Shown: piece after piece, positions 1-6,201 of the stretch
Layout: each line of letters starts with the position of its first letter
Numbering within the stretch: the stretch's first letter is position 1
From: Chlorobium sp.
Lineage (GTDB): Bacteria; Bacteroidota; Chlorobiia; Chlorobiales; Chlorobiaceae
DNA: 6,201 nucleotides
NCBI GenBank assembly: GCA_026193435.1
Contig: JAPHUN010000001.1
Coordinates: 1 to 6,201 of the forward strand
Direction of reading: 5' to 3'
Made by a program: the position numbers and the translations under genes
Notes under the pieces: generated by a model
The model's input: only the letters and a program-made list of their open reading frames with translations
Told to the model about the DNA's origin: nothing
Databases searched by the model: none

Positions 1-1601
1 CGATCATAGACTGTACCTGCGACGTGAACAATCACATCGCCGTCTTTCCGGGTATCGATAACGTCAAATATATAGTTCTCTCCTTCGATGCGCCCTCTGT
101 CACCTGTCTGCCCTCCGCTCTCCGCGTAGAAAGGCGTCTGGTCAAGCACGAGCTGCATCTGACTACCGGCAATCCTGATACCGACAATCTGCGCTTCGGT
201 TTCAAGCGTTTCGTAACCGAGAAAAACCGTCGGGCTTTTCTGTTCAAACCACTGCCATTGGCCCTCATCACCGGTAATCTGCTGCTTCTGTTTCCTGTCT
301 TTGCGGGCTCTTTCTTTCTGCTCCTTCATGCAGGCCTCGAAGCCTTTTTCATCGACACCCAAACCTTCCTCGGAAGCCATGAGCCTGGTCAGATCAAGCG
401 GAAACCCATAGGTATCGTAGAGCCGGAACGCGTCCTCCCCGCTGATGCTTTTTTCTTTTGACGCCTTGAGGGCTGCCGCGATCTCTCCGAAAATCTCTAT
501 CCCGCGGCCAAGCGTCACAAGAAAACTTTCCTCTTCCGATCTGACGATTTTCTCGACGGTTGCCTGCTGCTTTTTCAGTTCGGGAAAAACAGCACCCATG
601 GTATCGGCTATAACACCCACAAGCCTGTAGAGTACAGGCTGATTGCAGTCGAGCTTTCTTGCATAGCGCACCGCCCGTCGCAGAATTCTGCGCAGCACAT
701 AGCCTCGGCCTTCGTTTCCCGGGACCGCCCCATCGGTTATGGCGAAGGTCAGTGTCCGTGCATGATCGGCAATAACCCGCATGGCCATGTCCCGCTCTCC
801 GTCAAGCGTCGCGGTATAGGCCACCCCGGTATGAGCGGTGATGGCATCAAACAGCGGAGCGAAAATATCGGTATCGTAATTCGATCCTTTGGACTGCAGC
901 ACTGCGGTAATCCTTTCAAACCCCATACCGGTATCGACATGCTTTTTCGGCAGCGGCTCCAGAGAACGGTCCGCCTTCCGGTTGTACTGGATAAAAACAA
1001 GGTTCCACAACTCGATAACCCGATGATCGTCAGCGTTGACCAGCTCCCTGCCGGAGAGGTCATCGGTCAGATCAATATGGATCTCGGAACAGGGACCGCA
1101 GGGGCCTGTTTCCCCCATCTCCCAGAAATTATCCTTGTCACCGAACTTCATGATATGGTCCGGATCGATATCGGTTGCTGTTTTCCAGATCTCCAGGCTT
1201 TCGTCGTCATCCTTGTAGACAGTGGCGTAGAGCCTCTCCTTGGGAAGGCTCCATACCTCCGTCAGGAGCTCCCATGCCCAGGCGATCGCCTCTTTCTTGT
1301 AATAGTCACCAAAAGACCAGTTCCCGAGCATCTCGAAAAAGGTGTGATGATACGTGTCGCGGCCGACATCCTCCAGATCATTATGCTTGCCCGACGCACG
1401 GATACACTTCTGCGTATCGGCGGCTCTGCTGTACGGCCTGGAGCCCTTGTCGAGAAAGACATCCTTGAACTGGTTCATCCCCGCGTTGGTGAACAGCAGC
1501 GTCGGGTCCTCTGCCGGAATCACCGGCGCGGAACGCACGATCGTGTGTTCTTTCTTTTCAAAATAATCGAGAAACGACTGTCGTATATCGCTGGACTTCA
1601 T
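1..1601 (-). CDS. alaS: Alanyl-tRNA synthetase, N-terminal 533 codons (3' end outside window)
   Basis: Cytoplasmic class II synthetase that charges tRNA-Ala with alanine using ATP. The frame is open with no stop from the ATG at 1601 to the window edge. Visible signatures are the N-terminal segment [13 protein letters not shown] (residues 37-49), the motif 2 region [18 protein letters not shown] (85-102), GPCGPCSE with C168 and C171, and motif 3 GMGFERI (225-231). [11 protein letters not shown] (491-501) marks the start of the editing domain. The family is usually about 870-890 residues, so roughly 60% is present; the zinc-binding editing residues and the C-terminal domain lie outside. The start is fixed because the next upstream in-frame codon series hits a stop 15 bases before the ATG. 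The ribosome binding site is weak. The gene is divergent from the neighbour at 1912. The identification is very secure. Confidence 0.97.
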   Translation of the reverse strand, partial: MKSSDIRQSFLDYFEKKEHTIVRSAPVIPAEDPTLLFTNAGMNQFKDVFLDKGSRPYSRAADTQKCIRASGKHNDLEDVGRDTYHHTFFEMLGNWSFGDYYKKEAIAWAWELLTEVWSLPKERLYATVYKDDDESLEIWKTATDIDPDHIMKFGDKDNFWEMGETGPCGPCSEIHIDLTDDLSGRELVNADDHRVIELWNLVFIQYNRKADRSLEPLPKKHVDTGMGFERITAVLQSKGSNYDTDIFAPLFDAITAHTGVAYTATLDGERDMAMRVIADHARTLTFAITDGAVPGNEGRGYVLRRILRRAVRYARKLDCNQPVLYRLVGVIADTMGAVFPELKKQQATVEKIVRSEEESFLVTLGRGIEIFGEIAAALKASKEKSISGEDAFRLYDTYGFPLDLTRLMASEEGLGVDEKGFEACMKEQKERARKDRKQKQQITGDEGQWQWFEQKSPTVFLGYETLETEAQIVGIRIAGSQMQLVLDQTPFYAESGGQTGDRGRIEGENYIFDVIDTRKDGDVIVHVAGTVYD

Positions 1602-1641
1602 AGAGGTCTTGATTTAATACGATTGTTGGCACGGGAAAACG

Positions 1642-1670
1642 GCGATAGCCCTGCCCCGCCTGAATTTCAA
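1642..1670 (-). promoter_or_regulatory. Candidate sigma70-type promoter for alaS
   Basis: On the minus strand, TTGAAA (1670-1665, five of six matches to the -35 consensus) is followed after 17 bases by TATCGC (1647-1642, only three of six matches to the -10 consensus). Transcription would start near 1635, giving a leader of about 35 bases before the alaS ATG. The spacing is ideal but the -10 box is poor, so this is a candidate only. TATTAA just upstream of the ATG is a competing -10, without a good -35. Confidence 0.35.
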
Positions 1671-1850
1671 AGCGTAATGTAATAAAAAAGCCGGGGATTT
1701 TTGACCACCCGCTCTACCGGGTGAATCTGCCGTGGCAACTGCGCCGGGACCCAAGGTAAAACAAAACGATAACCAGAGTACCCGGTGCTTGAATGCATCT
1801 ATACGTCCCTACAGCTCCCTGGATCGGCAGGCAGTGGCGAAAACAATAGC

Positions 1851-1879
1851 TTCATGTTTTCACTTTTTTTTAATAAACT
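1851..1879 (+). promoter_or_regulatory. Weak candidate promoter for the 185-residue protein gene
   Basis: TTCATG (1851-1856) and TAAACT (1874-1879) are separated by 17 bases and match the -35 and -10 consensus at three and four of six positions. An eight-base T-run (1864-1871) lies between them. It is the best arrangement I find close to the ATG at 1912, but it is weak. Confidence 0.25.
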
Positions 1880-1890
1880 GTGGTTACCAC
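1880..1890. repeat. Short palindrome GTGGT-T-ACCAC
   Basis: A perfect inverted repeat with 5-base arms around a single T lies directly after the candidate -10 box and six bases before the ribosome binding site of the gene at 1912. Its position would suit a repressor operator. It is short enough to occur by chance. Confidence 0.4.
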
Positions 1891-1911
1891 TCAGTAAAAG
1901 GATGCGACGCC

Positions 1912-2469
1912 ATGAATGATACCGAACATGCTCTCGAATGGACAAACCAGCCGATGCCCGATGTTCTGCAGGAACTCCACCCTTCACAGCAGAGAAAAGT
2001 CATCAACTACATTGATAATCTGGTAAGCTCAAAAACCGATGGTCTGGAAGAGCTCTACCACGCTATCGCCATGATCGTCAAATATATTCCTCATTTCGTG
2101 GTCATACCGCTCATGGTCGAGCACATCAAACCACAGATAGCCGCAGGTGTCTGTATTAAAATGAGTGTCGATCAGGCGACCGGTTATGCAAATGAGCTGC
2201 CTCTCGAATACTTCAGCAAGGTTTCACAGCATATAGAAAACCCGCTCATGGCGGAAATACTCGGCAAAATGAAAAAACACAAAGCCGAGAAATTTATCCG
2301 CTACGAGCTGCAGCACCTTCCTGCCCACATGCTTGACATATCGAGGCATCTTGACAAGCAAAAGCTTGAAATCGTCGCGAAATCAGTCACACTGCCCTCG
2401 CATGACGACGACCTCGTCGGTCACCCGCATAAAGAGATTATCGAGCAGCTGAGATACATGCAGGGATAG
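1912..2469 (+). CDS. Uncharacterised 185-residue helical protein
   Basis: Function not recognised. The ATG at 1912 is chosen because AAAAGGA (1896-1902) lies 9 bases upstream; a longer frame from a GTG at 1732 lacks such a site. There is no signal peptide or clear membrane segment, so the protein is probably cytoplasmic. The stretch from about residue 50 to 160 looks like successive amphipathic helices, with similar break points near I72-K-P, L96-P-L, M120-K-K and L147-D-K, that is, spaced 24, 24 and 27 residues. This recalls helical-repeat proteins, and the finer 12-residue rhythm superficially resembles the N-terminal domain of MgtE magnesium transporters, but no transporter part is present. 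The C-terminus carries a His/Asp-rich stretch (H164-D-D-D, H171-P-H). It is divergent from alaS and 212 bases ahead of the next gene, with no clear terminator between. I am confident it is a gene but not of its role. Confidence 0.85.
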   Translation: MNDTEHALEWTNQPMPDVLQELHPSQQRKVINYIDNLVSSKTDGLEELYHAIAMIVKYIPHFVVIPLMVEHIKPQIAAGVCIKMSVDQATGYANELPLEYFSKVSQHIENPLMAEILGKMKKHKAEKFIRYELQHLPAHMLDISRHLDKQKLEIVAKSVTLPSHDDDLVGHPHKEIIEQLRYMQG

Positions 2470-2602
2470 CCTTGATATCTACCCGGGGGATCTTCACGGA
2501 GTACCTGTTCAACCGCACACTCATGAGACTGTATATCAGAAATTTCCGTGCTGTCGGGTGATATATCCTGTAATATTCTCCTCTCTCTGCCATACAATCT
2601 TT

Positions 2603-2632
2603 CTGAAAAAGACCTATATTATTTGTTACAAT
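2603..2632 (+). promoter_or_regulatory. Candidate extended -10 promoter for the five-cysteine protein gene
   Basis: TACAAT (2627-2632) matches the -10 consensus at five of six positions and is preceded by TGT, giving an extended -10 element. CTGAAA (2603-2608), 18 bases upstream, matches four of six -35 positions. Transcription would start near 2639, leaving a leader of about 43 bases before the ATG at 2682. This is the best promoter-like sequence in the window. Confidence 0.5.
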
Positions 2633-2653
2633 GATGTGAACGCTGTTTTTAAT

Positions 2654-2665
2654 CTTTGTTCAAAG
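2654..2665. repeat. Short palindrome CTTTG-TT-CAAAG
   Basis: An inverted repeat with 5-base arms and a 2-base centre lies inside the predicted leader, five bases before the GGAG ribosome binding site at 2671-2674. It could be an operator or a small hairpin near the ribosome site. Chance occurrence cannot be excluded. Confidence 0.35.
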
Positions 2666-2681
2666 CAACCGGAGCGACACT

Positions 2682-2951
2682 ATGAGCTGGGGAATGGAAA
2701 GTCAGAAAAAAAGAGAAGATATTTTGTATCTGATGGAGCTGTCGACGCAGAAGATGATGGAAAACCCCAACCACGTCAATGAGGTCAAAAAAAGCGCAAA
2801 CGGTTGCTGGATGGATCAGATGTATGGCTTGCAGCGCTGTGACATCTGTGATCTCGACCAGAACTGTCCCGGTAAACTCGAGAAATTATGGCAGGATTAT
2901 TGCGAAACGAACAACATCATCGTCGATACTGACAGCGATGAAAATGCCTGA
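2682..2951 (+). CDS. Small protein with five cysteines, function unknown
   Basis: I do not recognise this 89-residue protein. GGAG at 2671-2674 sits 7 bases before the ATG, which supports both the gene and the start. The N-terminal 40 residues are polar and probably helical, with no signal peptide. The centre holds C42, C53, C56, C62 and C74, spaced C-x10-C-x2-C-x5-C-x11-C, including RCDICDLDQNCPGK (52-65). Such spacing could bind zinc or an iron-sulfur cluster, or act in thiol chemistry; the sequence alone does not decide. The C-terminus is acidic (DTDSDENA). The gene has its own promoter candidate and lies 190 bases before korA on the same strand, so a role near the oxygen-sensitive Kor enzyme is possible but speculative. 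Confidence 0.82.
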   Translation: MSWGMESQKKREDILYLMELSTQKMMENPNHVNEVKKSANGCWMDQMYGLQRCDICDLDQNCPGKLEKLWQDYCETNNIIVDTDSDENA

Positions 2952-2958
2952 AATATTT

Positions 2959-2977
2959 GCTTGAATTTTATTTAAGC
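2959..2977 (+). terminator. Weak AT-rich hairpin after the small cysteine protein gene
   Basis: GCTTGAA (2959-2965) pairs with TTTAAGC (2971-2977) as seven base pairs including one G-T wobble, around a 5-base loop. A run of five Ts (2984-2988) follows six bases later rather than immediately. It lies eight bases after the stop codon, where a terminator would be expected, but the stem is weak, so read-through into korA is plausible. Confidence 0.3.
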
Positions 2978-3079
2978 GGTATATTTTTAGCTTTGCGTTG
3001 CTGAAAACCTGTAAAGAAGAATCTCGGGTTTTCCACCCTCCATTCGTTTTTTATACCACTCGCAAATACCAAATTCTGA

Positions 3080-3099
3080 AATGAAATTTCCATTTCATT
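3080..3099. repeat. Inverted repeat AATGAAAT-TTCC-ATTTCATT upstream of korA
   Basis: Perfect 8-base arms (3080-3087 and 3092-3099) flank a 4-base loop, seven bases before the AGGAGGA element. As DNA this is a typical size for an operator of a dimeric regulator; as RNA it would be a small hairpin in the korA leader. It is the most regular inverted repeat upstream of any gene here. The regulator, if any, is unknown. Confidence 0.55.
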
Positions 3100-3106
3100 G
3101 GCAGAG

Positions 3107-3113
3107 AGGAGGA
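3107..3113 (+). promoter_or_regulatory. Strong but displaced Shine-Dalgarno AGGAGGA of korA
   Basis: This is a perfect Shine-Dalgarno match, but 28 bases lie between it and the ATG at 3142, far more than the usual 5-10. No ATG, GTG or TTG lies at normal spacing after it, and no other good site lies closer to the ATG. Between them, five or more of the eight Ts at 3118-3125 could pair with the A-run at 3137-3141; folding that out would leave about 7 bases. This makes it the likely korA ribosome site with an unusual arrangement. Confidence 0.5.
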
Positions 3114-3141
3114 TCGCTTTTTTTTCGCAATAACACAAAAA

Positions 3142-5025
3142 ATGAGTGCTACTACAATCCTAAACAACGATGATATGGTAACATCTAAAACCAGTGTGTC
3201 CGTGCTTTTTGCCGGTGACTCCGGAGACGGGATGCAGCTAACCGGCACCCAGTTCGCCAATACTGTGGCGGTCTACGGGTCTGACCTCAATACCTTCCCG
3301 AACTTCCCTTCTGAAATCAGGGCCCCTGCCGGAACGATCTCAGGTGTCTCGGGTTTTCAGCTGCAATTCGGAAGCGAAGCGGTTTACACGCCAGGCGCCA
3401 AGTTTGATGTCATGGTCGCGATGAACGCCGCTGCCCTGAAAGCAAACCTGAAAAACCTGCATCATGGCGGAATCATTCTTGCCAATACTGATGGCTTTGA
3501 TGCGAAAAATCTGAAGCTTGCAGGCTACGGGGAAGAGAATAATCCACTCGAAGATGGTACAGTCAGCGACTATACCGTCTTCGAGATACCGGTTGTATCA
3601 CTCACCCGGAAAGCGCTCGCCGATACTGGGCTCAGCACAAAAAATATCGACCGCTGTAAAAACATGTTCATACTGGGAACGCTCTACTGGCTCTACAGCC
3701 TTCCCATCGAGACGACGATTGAAACACTCAGAACAAAGTTCAGGAAAAAAGCTGACGTAGCTGAAGCCAACATCAAAGCAGTCAAGGCAGGTTACAACTT
3801 CGGTGATGAAACAGAAATGTTTTCACAACACGGACGGTACAGCGTAGGGCCTGCAAAAAAAGAGCCCGGCGTCTACCGTCGACTCACAGGAAACGAAGCT
3901 TCGGCTATCGGTCTCACTGCTGCCGCGAATAAAGCCGGCCTCGAGCTTTTTCTTGGCTCCTATCCGATCACCCCTGCTTCTGAAATTCTTCAGACACTAT
4001 CCGGCCTGAAAAAATGGGGTGTAAAAACATTCCAGGCAGAAGATGAAATTGCCGGTGTTCTGACAAGTATCGGCGCATCCTACGGAGGAGCACTTGCCGC
4101 GACCAATACATCCGGCCCCGGTCTTGCACTTAAAGCCGAAGGCCTTGGGCTGGCCATGATCCTCGAGGTACCTCTGGTGGTCATAAACGTGCAGAGAGGC
4201 GGTCCTTCAACCGGTCTTCCCACAAAGCCGGAACAATCCGACCTTTTCATCGCCATGTATGGACGTCATGGTGACGCCCCGGTTCCGATTATCGCCGCCA
4301 CATCACCGGTCGACTGTTTCTATGCGGCGTATGAAGCGGCTAAAATCGCGGTTGAATATATGACTCCGGTCATCTGTCTTACCGATGGCTACCTTGCTCT
4401 GAGTTCCGAGCCGATGCGGGTTCCGTCTCCTGATGACCTCGCGTCGATCACACCGAAACTCTCAAAAGCAAGAAACGCGGACGATCCTCCCTATCTTCCT
4501 TACAAGCGTGATGAAAGAGGGGTTCGCGATTGGGCTATCCCCGGAACCAAAGGGCTGCAGCATCGTATCGGCGGACTCGAGAAACAGCATGAAACCGGCA
4601 ATGTCTCGCATGATCCTGAAAACCATGCGCTGATGACCCGACTTCGTGCAGAAAAAGTAGAACGTGTCGCCGACATCATCCCTGACCTTACCATAGACAA
4701 CGGTCCGGATACAGGTGATCTGCTCGTGCTTGGCTGGGGTTCAACCTACGGGGCGATCAAAATCGCCGTCGAACAGGCGGTCGCAAATGGCCAAAGTGTC
4801 GCTCATGCCCATCTCCGGTACCTGAATCCATTCCCGAAAAATCTCGGAGAGGTTCTCGGTAACTACAAGAGAATTCTCATGCCTGAAAACAATAGCGGAC
4901 AGCTCATTCACATGATCAGGGACAAGTTCCAGATCGAGCCGGTCGGCTTCAGCAAGGTACAGGGACTTCCGTTCAACGAGATGGAAATTGAAGCAAAAAT
5001 CACTGACATTTTAAAGGAGCTTTAA
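3142..5025 (+). CDS. korA: 2-oxoglutarate:ferredoxin oxidoreductase, alpha subunit (fused gamma-alpha)
   Basis: Together with KorB it interconverts 2-oxoglutarate plus CoA with succinyl-CoA plus CO2, using ferredoxin; in green sulfur bacteria it runs in the carboxylating direction of the reductive TCA cycle, in the cytoplasm. At 627 residues it matches the two-subunit type with fused gamma and alpha domains. The gamma domain (about 18-205) opens with [14 protein letters not shown] (22-35). The alpha domain begins near GNEA (250-253) and carries YPITPASE (274-281), known to matter in archaeal homologues, then QAEDEIAG (298-305), NTSGPG (322-327) and QRGGPSTG (351-358). A C-terminal transketolase-like domain covers about 522-627. 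No Fe-S cysteine motif is present, as expected. It is 3 bases from korB. Start: the first ATG is used, but its ribosome site is oddly distant; M12 at 3175 is an alternative without a better site. Substrate specificity rests on family resemblance: green sulfur bacterial pyruvate enzymes are instead one long chain. Confidence 0.93.
   Translation: MSATTILNNDDMVTSKTSVSVLFAGDSGDGMQLTGTQFANTVAVYGSDLNTFPNFPSEIRAPAGTISGVSGFQLQFGSEAVYTPGAKFDVMVAMNAAALKANLKNLHHGGIILANTDGFDAKNLKLAGYGEENNPLEDGTVSDYTVFEIPVVSLTRKALADTGLSTKNIDRCKNMFILGTLYWLYSLPIETTIETLRTKFRKKADVAEANIKAVKAGYNFGDETEMFSQHGRYSVGPAKKEPGVYRRLTGNEASAIGLTAAANKAGLELFLGSYPITPASEILQTLSGLKKWGVKTFQAEDEIAGVLTSIGASYGGALAATNTSGPGLALKAEGLGLAMILEVPLVVINVQRGGPSTGLPTKPEQSDLFIAMYGRHGDAPVPIIAATSPVDCFYAAYEAAKIAVEYMTPVICLTDGYLALSSEPMRVPSPDDLASITPKLSKARNADDPPYLPYKRDERGVRDWAIPGTKGLQHRIGGLEKQHETGNVSHDPENHALMTRLRAEKVERVADIIPDLTIDNGPDTGDLLVLGWGSTYGAIKIAVEQAVANGQSVAHAHLRYLNPFPKNLGEVLGNYKRILMPENNSGQLIHMIRDKFQIEPVGFSKVQGLPFNEMEIEAKITDILKEL
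5013..5019 (+). promoter_or_regulatory. Ribosome binding site of korB inside the korA end
   Basis: AAAGGAG lies within the last codons of korA, 9 bases before the korB ATG at 5029. This fixes the korB start and indicates translation coupled to korA, consistent with balanced subunit production. Confidence 0.8.
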
Positions 5026-5028
5026 ATC

Positions 5029-6057
5029 ATGACCGATACACTTTCCAAATTGACCGCAAAAGACTATACGTCAAACCAGGAGCCGAAATGGTGTCCGGGC
5101 TGTGGAGATTTTGCTGTGCTTCAGCAGCTGAAAAGCGCTATGGCTGATCTTGAACTGAACCCGGAAGAGGTGGTTGTTGTCTCCGGAATCGGCTGTTCAT
5201 CGAGGCTACCTTACTATGTCGCGACCTATGGCGTTCATGGTATTCACGGAAGAGCCATGGCCATGGCGTCAGGCCTTAAAACCGCTCGCCCCGAGCTCAG
5301 CGTCTGGGTTGGGACTGGTGACGGTGACGCGCTTTCGATCGGTGGAAACCATTACATCCATACGGTAAGAAGAAACCTAGACCTGAATGTCATCCTCTTC
5401 AACAACGAGATCTACGGCCTCACCAAGGGACAGTACTCCCCGACATCGAAGGTCGGCCTGAAAACCGTTACCTCTCCAAACGGTGTTGTCGACTATCCGA
5501 TGAATACCGTTGCTCTGACGCTGGGTTGCGGAGGAACGTTTGTCGCAAGGGCTCTTGATCGTGACGGCAAGTTAATGCGCGAAATATTCAAACGCGGTGC
5601 CCGACATTCCGGAACATCGATCATTGAAATCTATCAGAACTGTCCGATCTACAACGACGGCGCTTTCGGCGTGTTCACCGATAAGGAAAGAAAAGCCGAT
5701 ACCACACTCTATCTTGAGCAGGACAAACCGCTGATTTTCGGAGCCAATCAGGACAAAGGGATCAAACTCGACGGGTTTACCCCCGTAGTGGTGAATATCA
5801 ATGACTCATCCGTTTCGAAGGACGATCTCTGGATCCATGATGAGAAAGATTTCAACAAGGCCAATATCCTGTCGAGGTTCTTTGACGATCCTGACGCCTC
5901 TGAAGATTTCCTTCCGAGACCGTTCGGAATCTTTTACGTTGAGGACCGCTATACCTATGAAAACGCTCTTGACGAGCAGATCGCACAGGCAAAGGCCGGT
6001 GGTGAAGGAACCCTCGAAGAACTGCTTGCAGGCCCGAACACCTGGACAATCAAGTAA
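5029..6057 (+). CDS. korB: 2-oxoglutarate:ferredoxin oxidoreductase, beta subunit (TPP and [4Fe-4S])
   Basis: Catalytic partner of KorA that holds thiamine pyrophosphate and passes electrons to or from ferredoxin. KWCPGCGD (20-27) gives C22 and C25; GIGCSS gives C56; YQNCP gives C205. These four match the cluster ligands C12, C15, C46 and C197 known from the Sulfolobus two-subunit enzyme. The TPP signature is GTGDGD (95-100) followed by [11 protein letters not shown] (125-135). At 342 residues it is longer than the roughly 300-residue archaeal subunit because of a C-terminal extension (about 290-342, with [13 protein letters not shown]), which I believe is usual in bacterial KorB. No ferredoxin-like delta domain or subunit is encoded beside it, so a separate ferredoxin must serve. 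It shares a transcript with korA and ends 28 bases before the terminator stem. Confidence 0.95.
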   Translation: MTDTLSKLTAKDYTSNQEPKWCPGCGDFAVLQQLKSAMADLELNPEEVVVVSGIGCSSRLPYYVATYGVHGIHGRAMAMASGLKTARPELSVWVGTGDGDALSIGGNHYIHTVRRNLDLNVILFNNEIYGLTKGQYSPTSKVGLKTVTSPNGVVDYPMNTVALTLGCGGTFVARALDRDGKLMREIFKRGARHSGTSIIEIYQNCPIYNDGAFGVFTDKERKADTTLYLEQDKPLIFGANQDKGIKLDGFTPVVVNINDSSVSKDDLWIHDEKDFNKANILSRFFDDPDASEDFLPRPFGIFYVEDRYTYENALDEQIAQAKAGGEGTLEELLAGPNTWTIK

Positions 6058-6085
6058 TGTTCCTTGTTTTTCAGGGAAGCACTGA

Positions 6086-6122
6086 AAAAAAGAAAGCCGG
6101 CATGATGCCGGCTTTCTTTTTT
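6086..6122 (+). terminator. Rho-independent terminator of the kor operon
   Basis: GAAAGCCGGCA (6092-6102) pairs perfectly with TGCCGGCTTTC (6106-6116) around a TGA loop, and is followed by TTTTTT (6117-6122). The A-run before the stem (6086-6091) extends the pairing to 17 bp and supplies a T-run on the opposite strand, so it could also stop transcription arriving from the right. Confidence 0.93.
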
Positions 6123-6201
6123 ATTGGAACTATACCAATTAGCTGCTGTTGATTGCCACCAACATTCTTCGATGCACTGACGTGAGCGTCCTGAATTACC
6201 G

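Larger units (their letters stand above)
1602..1911. other. Divergent intergenic region with GC-rich hairpin and complementary segments
   Basis: No gene is recognised here. An open frame from a GTG at 1732 continues into the next gene, but that part has no ribosome binding site and its protein sequence looks unlike a gene, so I treat it as non-coding. It contains a perfect 6-bp hairpin, CACCCG (1706-1711) with CGGGTG (1718-1723) around a 6-base loop. ACCGGGT (1716-1722) is also complementary to ACCCGGT (1780-1786), which competes with that hairpin, and GGGAC (1746-1750) is complementary to GTCCC (1805-1809). No T-run follows the hairpin closely, so it is not a standard terminator. The region could be a structured leader of either neighbour, or simply promoter spacer. 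Confidence 0.4.

Noticed and set aside
762..1682. Long plus-strand open frame of 306 codons opposite alaS
   Set aside because: It is a shadow of alaS, whose minus-strand frame has all the synthetase motifs; the plus-strand translation resembles no protein.
1690..1760. tRNA-like segment on the minus strand (GGTAGAGC resembling a D-arm)
   Set aside because: There is no matching D-stem partner, no T-loop sequence and no acceptor stem, and the would-be anticodon loop lacks U33. At most a chance resemblance.
1732..1911. 60-residue N-terminal extension of the helical protein from a GTG at 1732
   Set aside because: No ribosome site precedes the GTG, the extension reads as low-plausibility protein, and AAAAGGA lies 9 bases before the ATG at 1912.
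2961..2995. Promoter for korA (TTGAAT with TATATT or TTTTTA, or the Bacteroidota-type TAGCTTTG at 2988-2995)
   Set aside because: The spacings are wrong (13 bases to TATATT, 24 bases from TTG to TAGCTTTG), and the 17-base option has a poor -10. The korA promoter remains unassigned.
3130..3132. ATA as a non-standard korA start in frame, closer to AGGAGGA
   Set aside because: It is still 16 bases from the Shine-Dalgarno, ATA starts are very rare, and an ATG follows four codons later.
3081..3173. 30-codon upstream frame overlapping the korA start in another frame
   Set aside because: It lacks a ribosome site, and its sequence is dictated by the inverted repeat and the Shine-Dalgarno; nothing supports translation.
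6123..6201. Possible gene tail or small inverted repeat (ATTGG/CCAAT, 6123-6139)
   Set aside because: The arms are only 5 bases with a 7-base loop, and no frame on either strand gives a convincing protein end.

Overview
The window reads as a chromosomal stretch from a green sulfur bacterium (Chlorobiaceae, such as Chlorobium, Chlorobaculum or Prosthecochloris). The basis is a two-subunit 2-oxoacid:ferredoxin oxidoreductase whose proteins look like the KorAB pair of the reductive TCA cycle, next to two small proteins I cannot place in a named family. The assignment is inferred from remembered protein similarity and moderate GC content; no search was run. I see no insertion sequence, CRISPR array, rRNA or functional tRNA.

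Layout. Positions 1-1601 (minus strand) hold the first 533 codons of alaS (alanyl-tRNA synthetase), cut off by the left window edge. Positions 1602-1911 form a divergent intergenic region with a plausible alaS promoter, a GC-rich hairpin and several complementary segments. Everything to the right is on the plus strand: a 185-residue all-helical protein of unknown function (1912-2469), a spacer with a good promoter candidate, an 89-residue protein with five cysteines (2682-2951), a 190-base leader, then korA (3142-5025) and korB (5029-6057). A strong intrinsic terminator at 6086-6122 closes the kor unit. The last 79 bases hold no recognisable gene.

How the genes work together. KorA (fused gamma and alpha domains) and KorB (TPP and [4Fe-4S] subunit) form one enzyme. 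In green sulfur bacteria it uses reduced ferredoxin to carboxylate succinyl-CoA to 2-oxoglutarate, a CO2-fixing step of the reductive TCA cycle. They are separated by 3 bases and share a terminator, so they are almost certainly one transcript. The two small genes upstream face the same way but are separated by 190-212 base gaps and may have their own promoters, so a functional link to Kor is only a possibility. alaS is a divergent housekeeping neighbour.

The least ordinary features are the korA leader, where a perfect AGGAGGA lies 28 bases before the start codon behind an 8-bp inverted repeat, and the two uncharacterised small proteins. No clearly new multi-gene system is evident.
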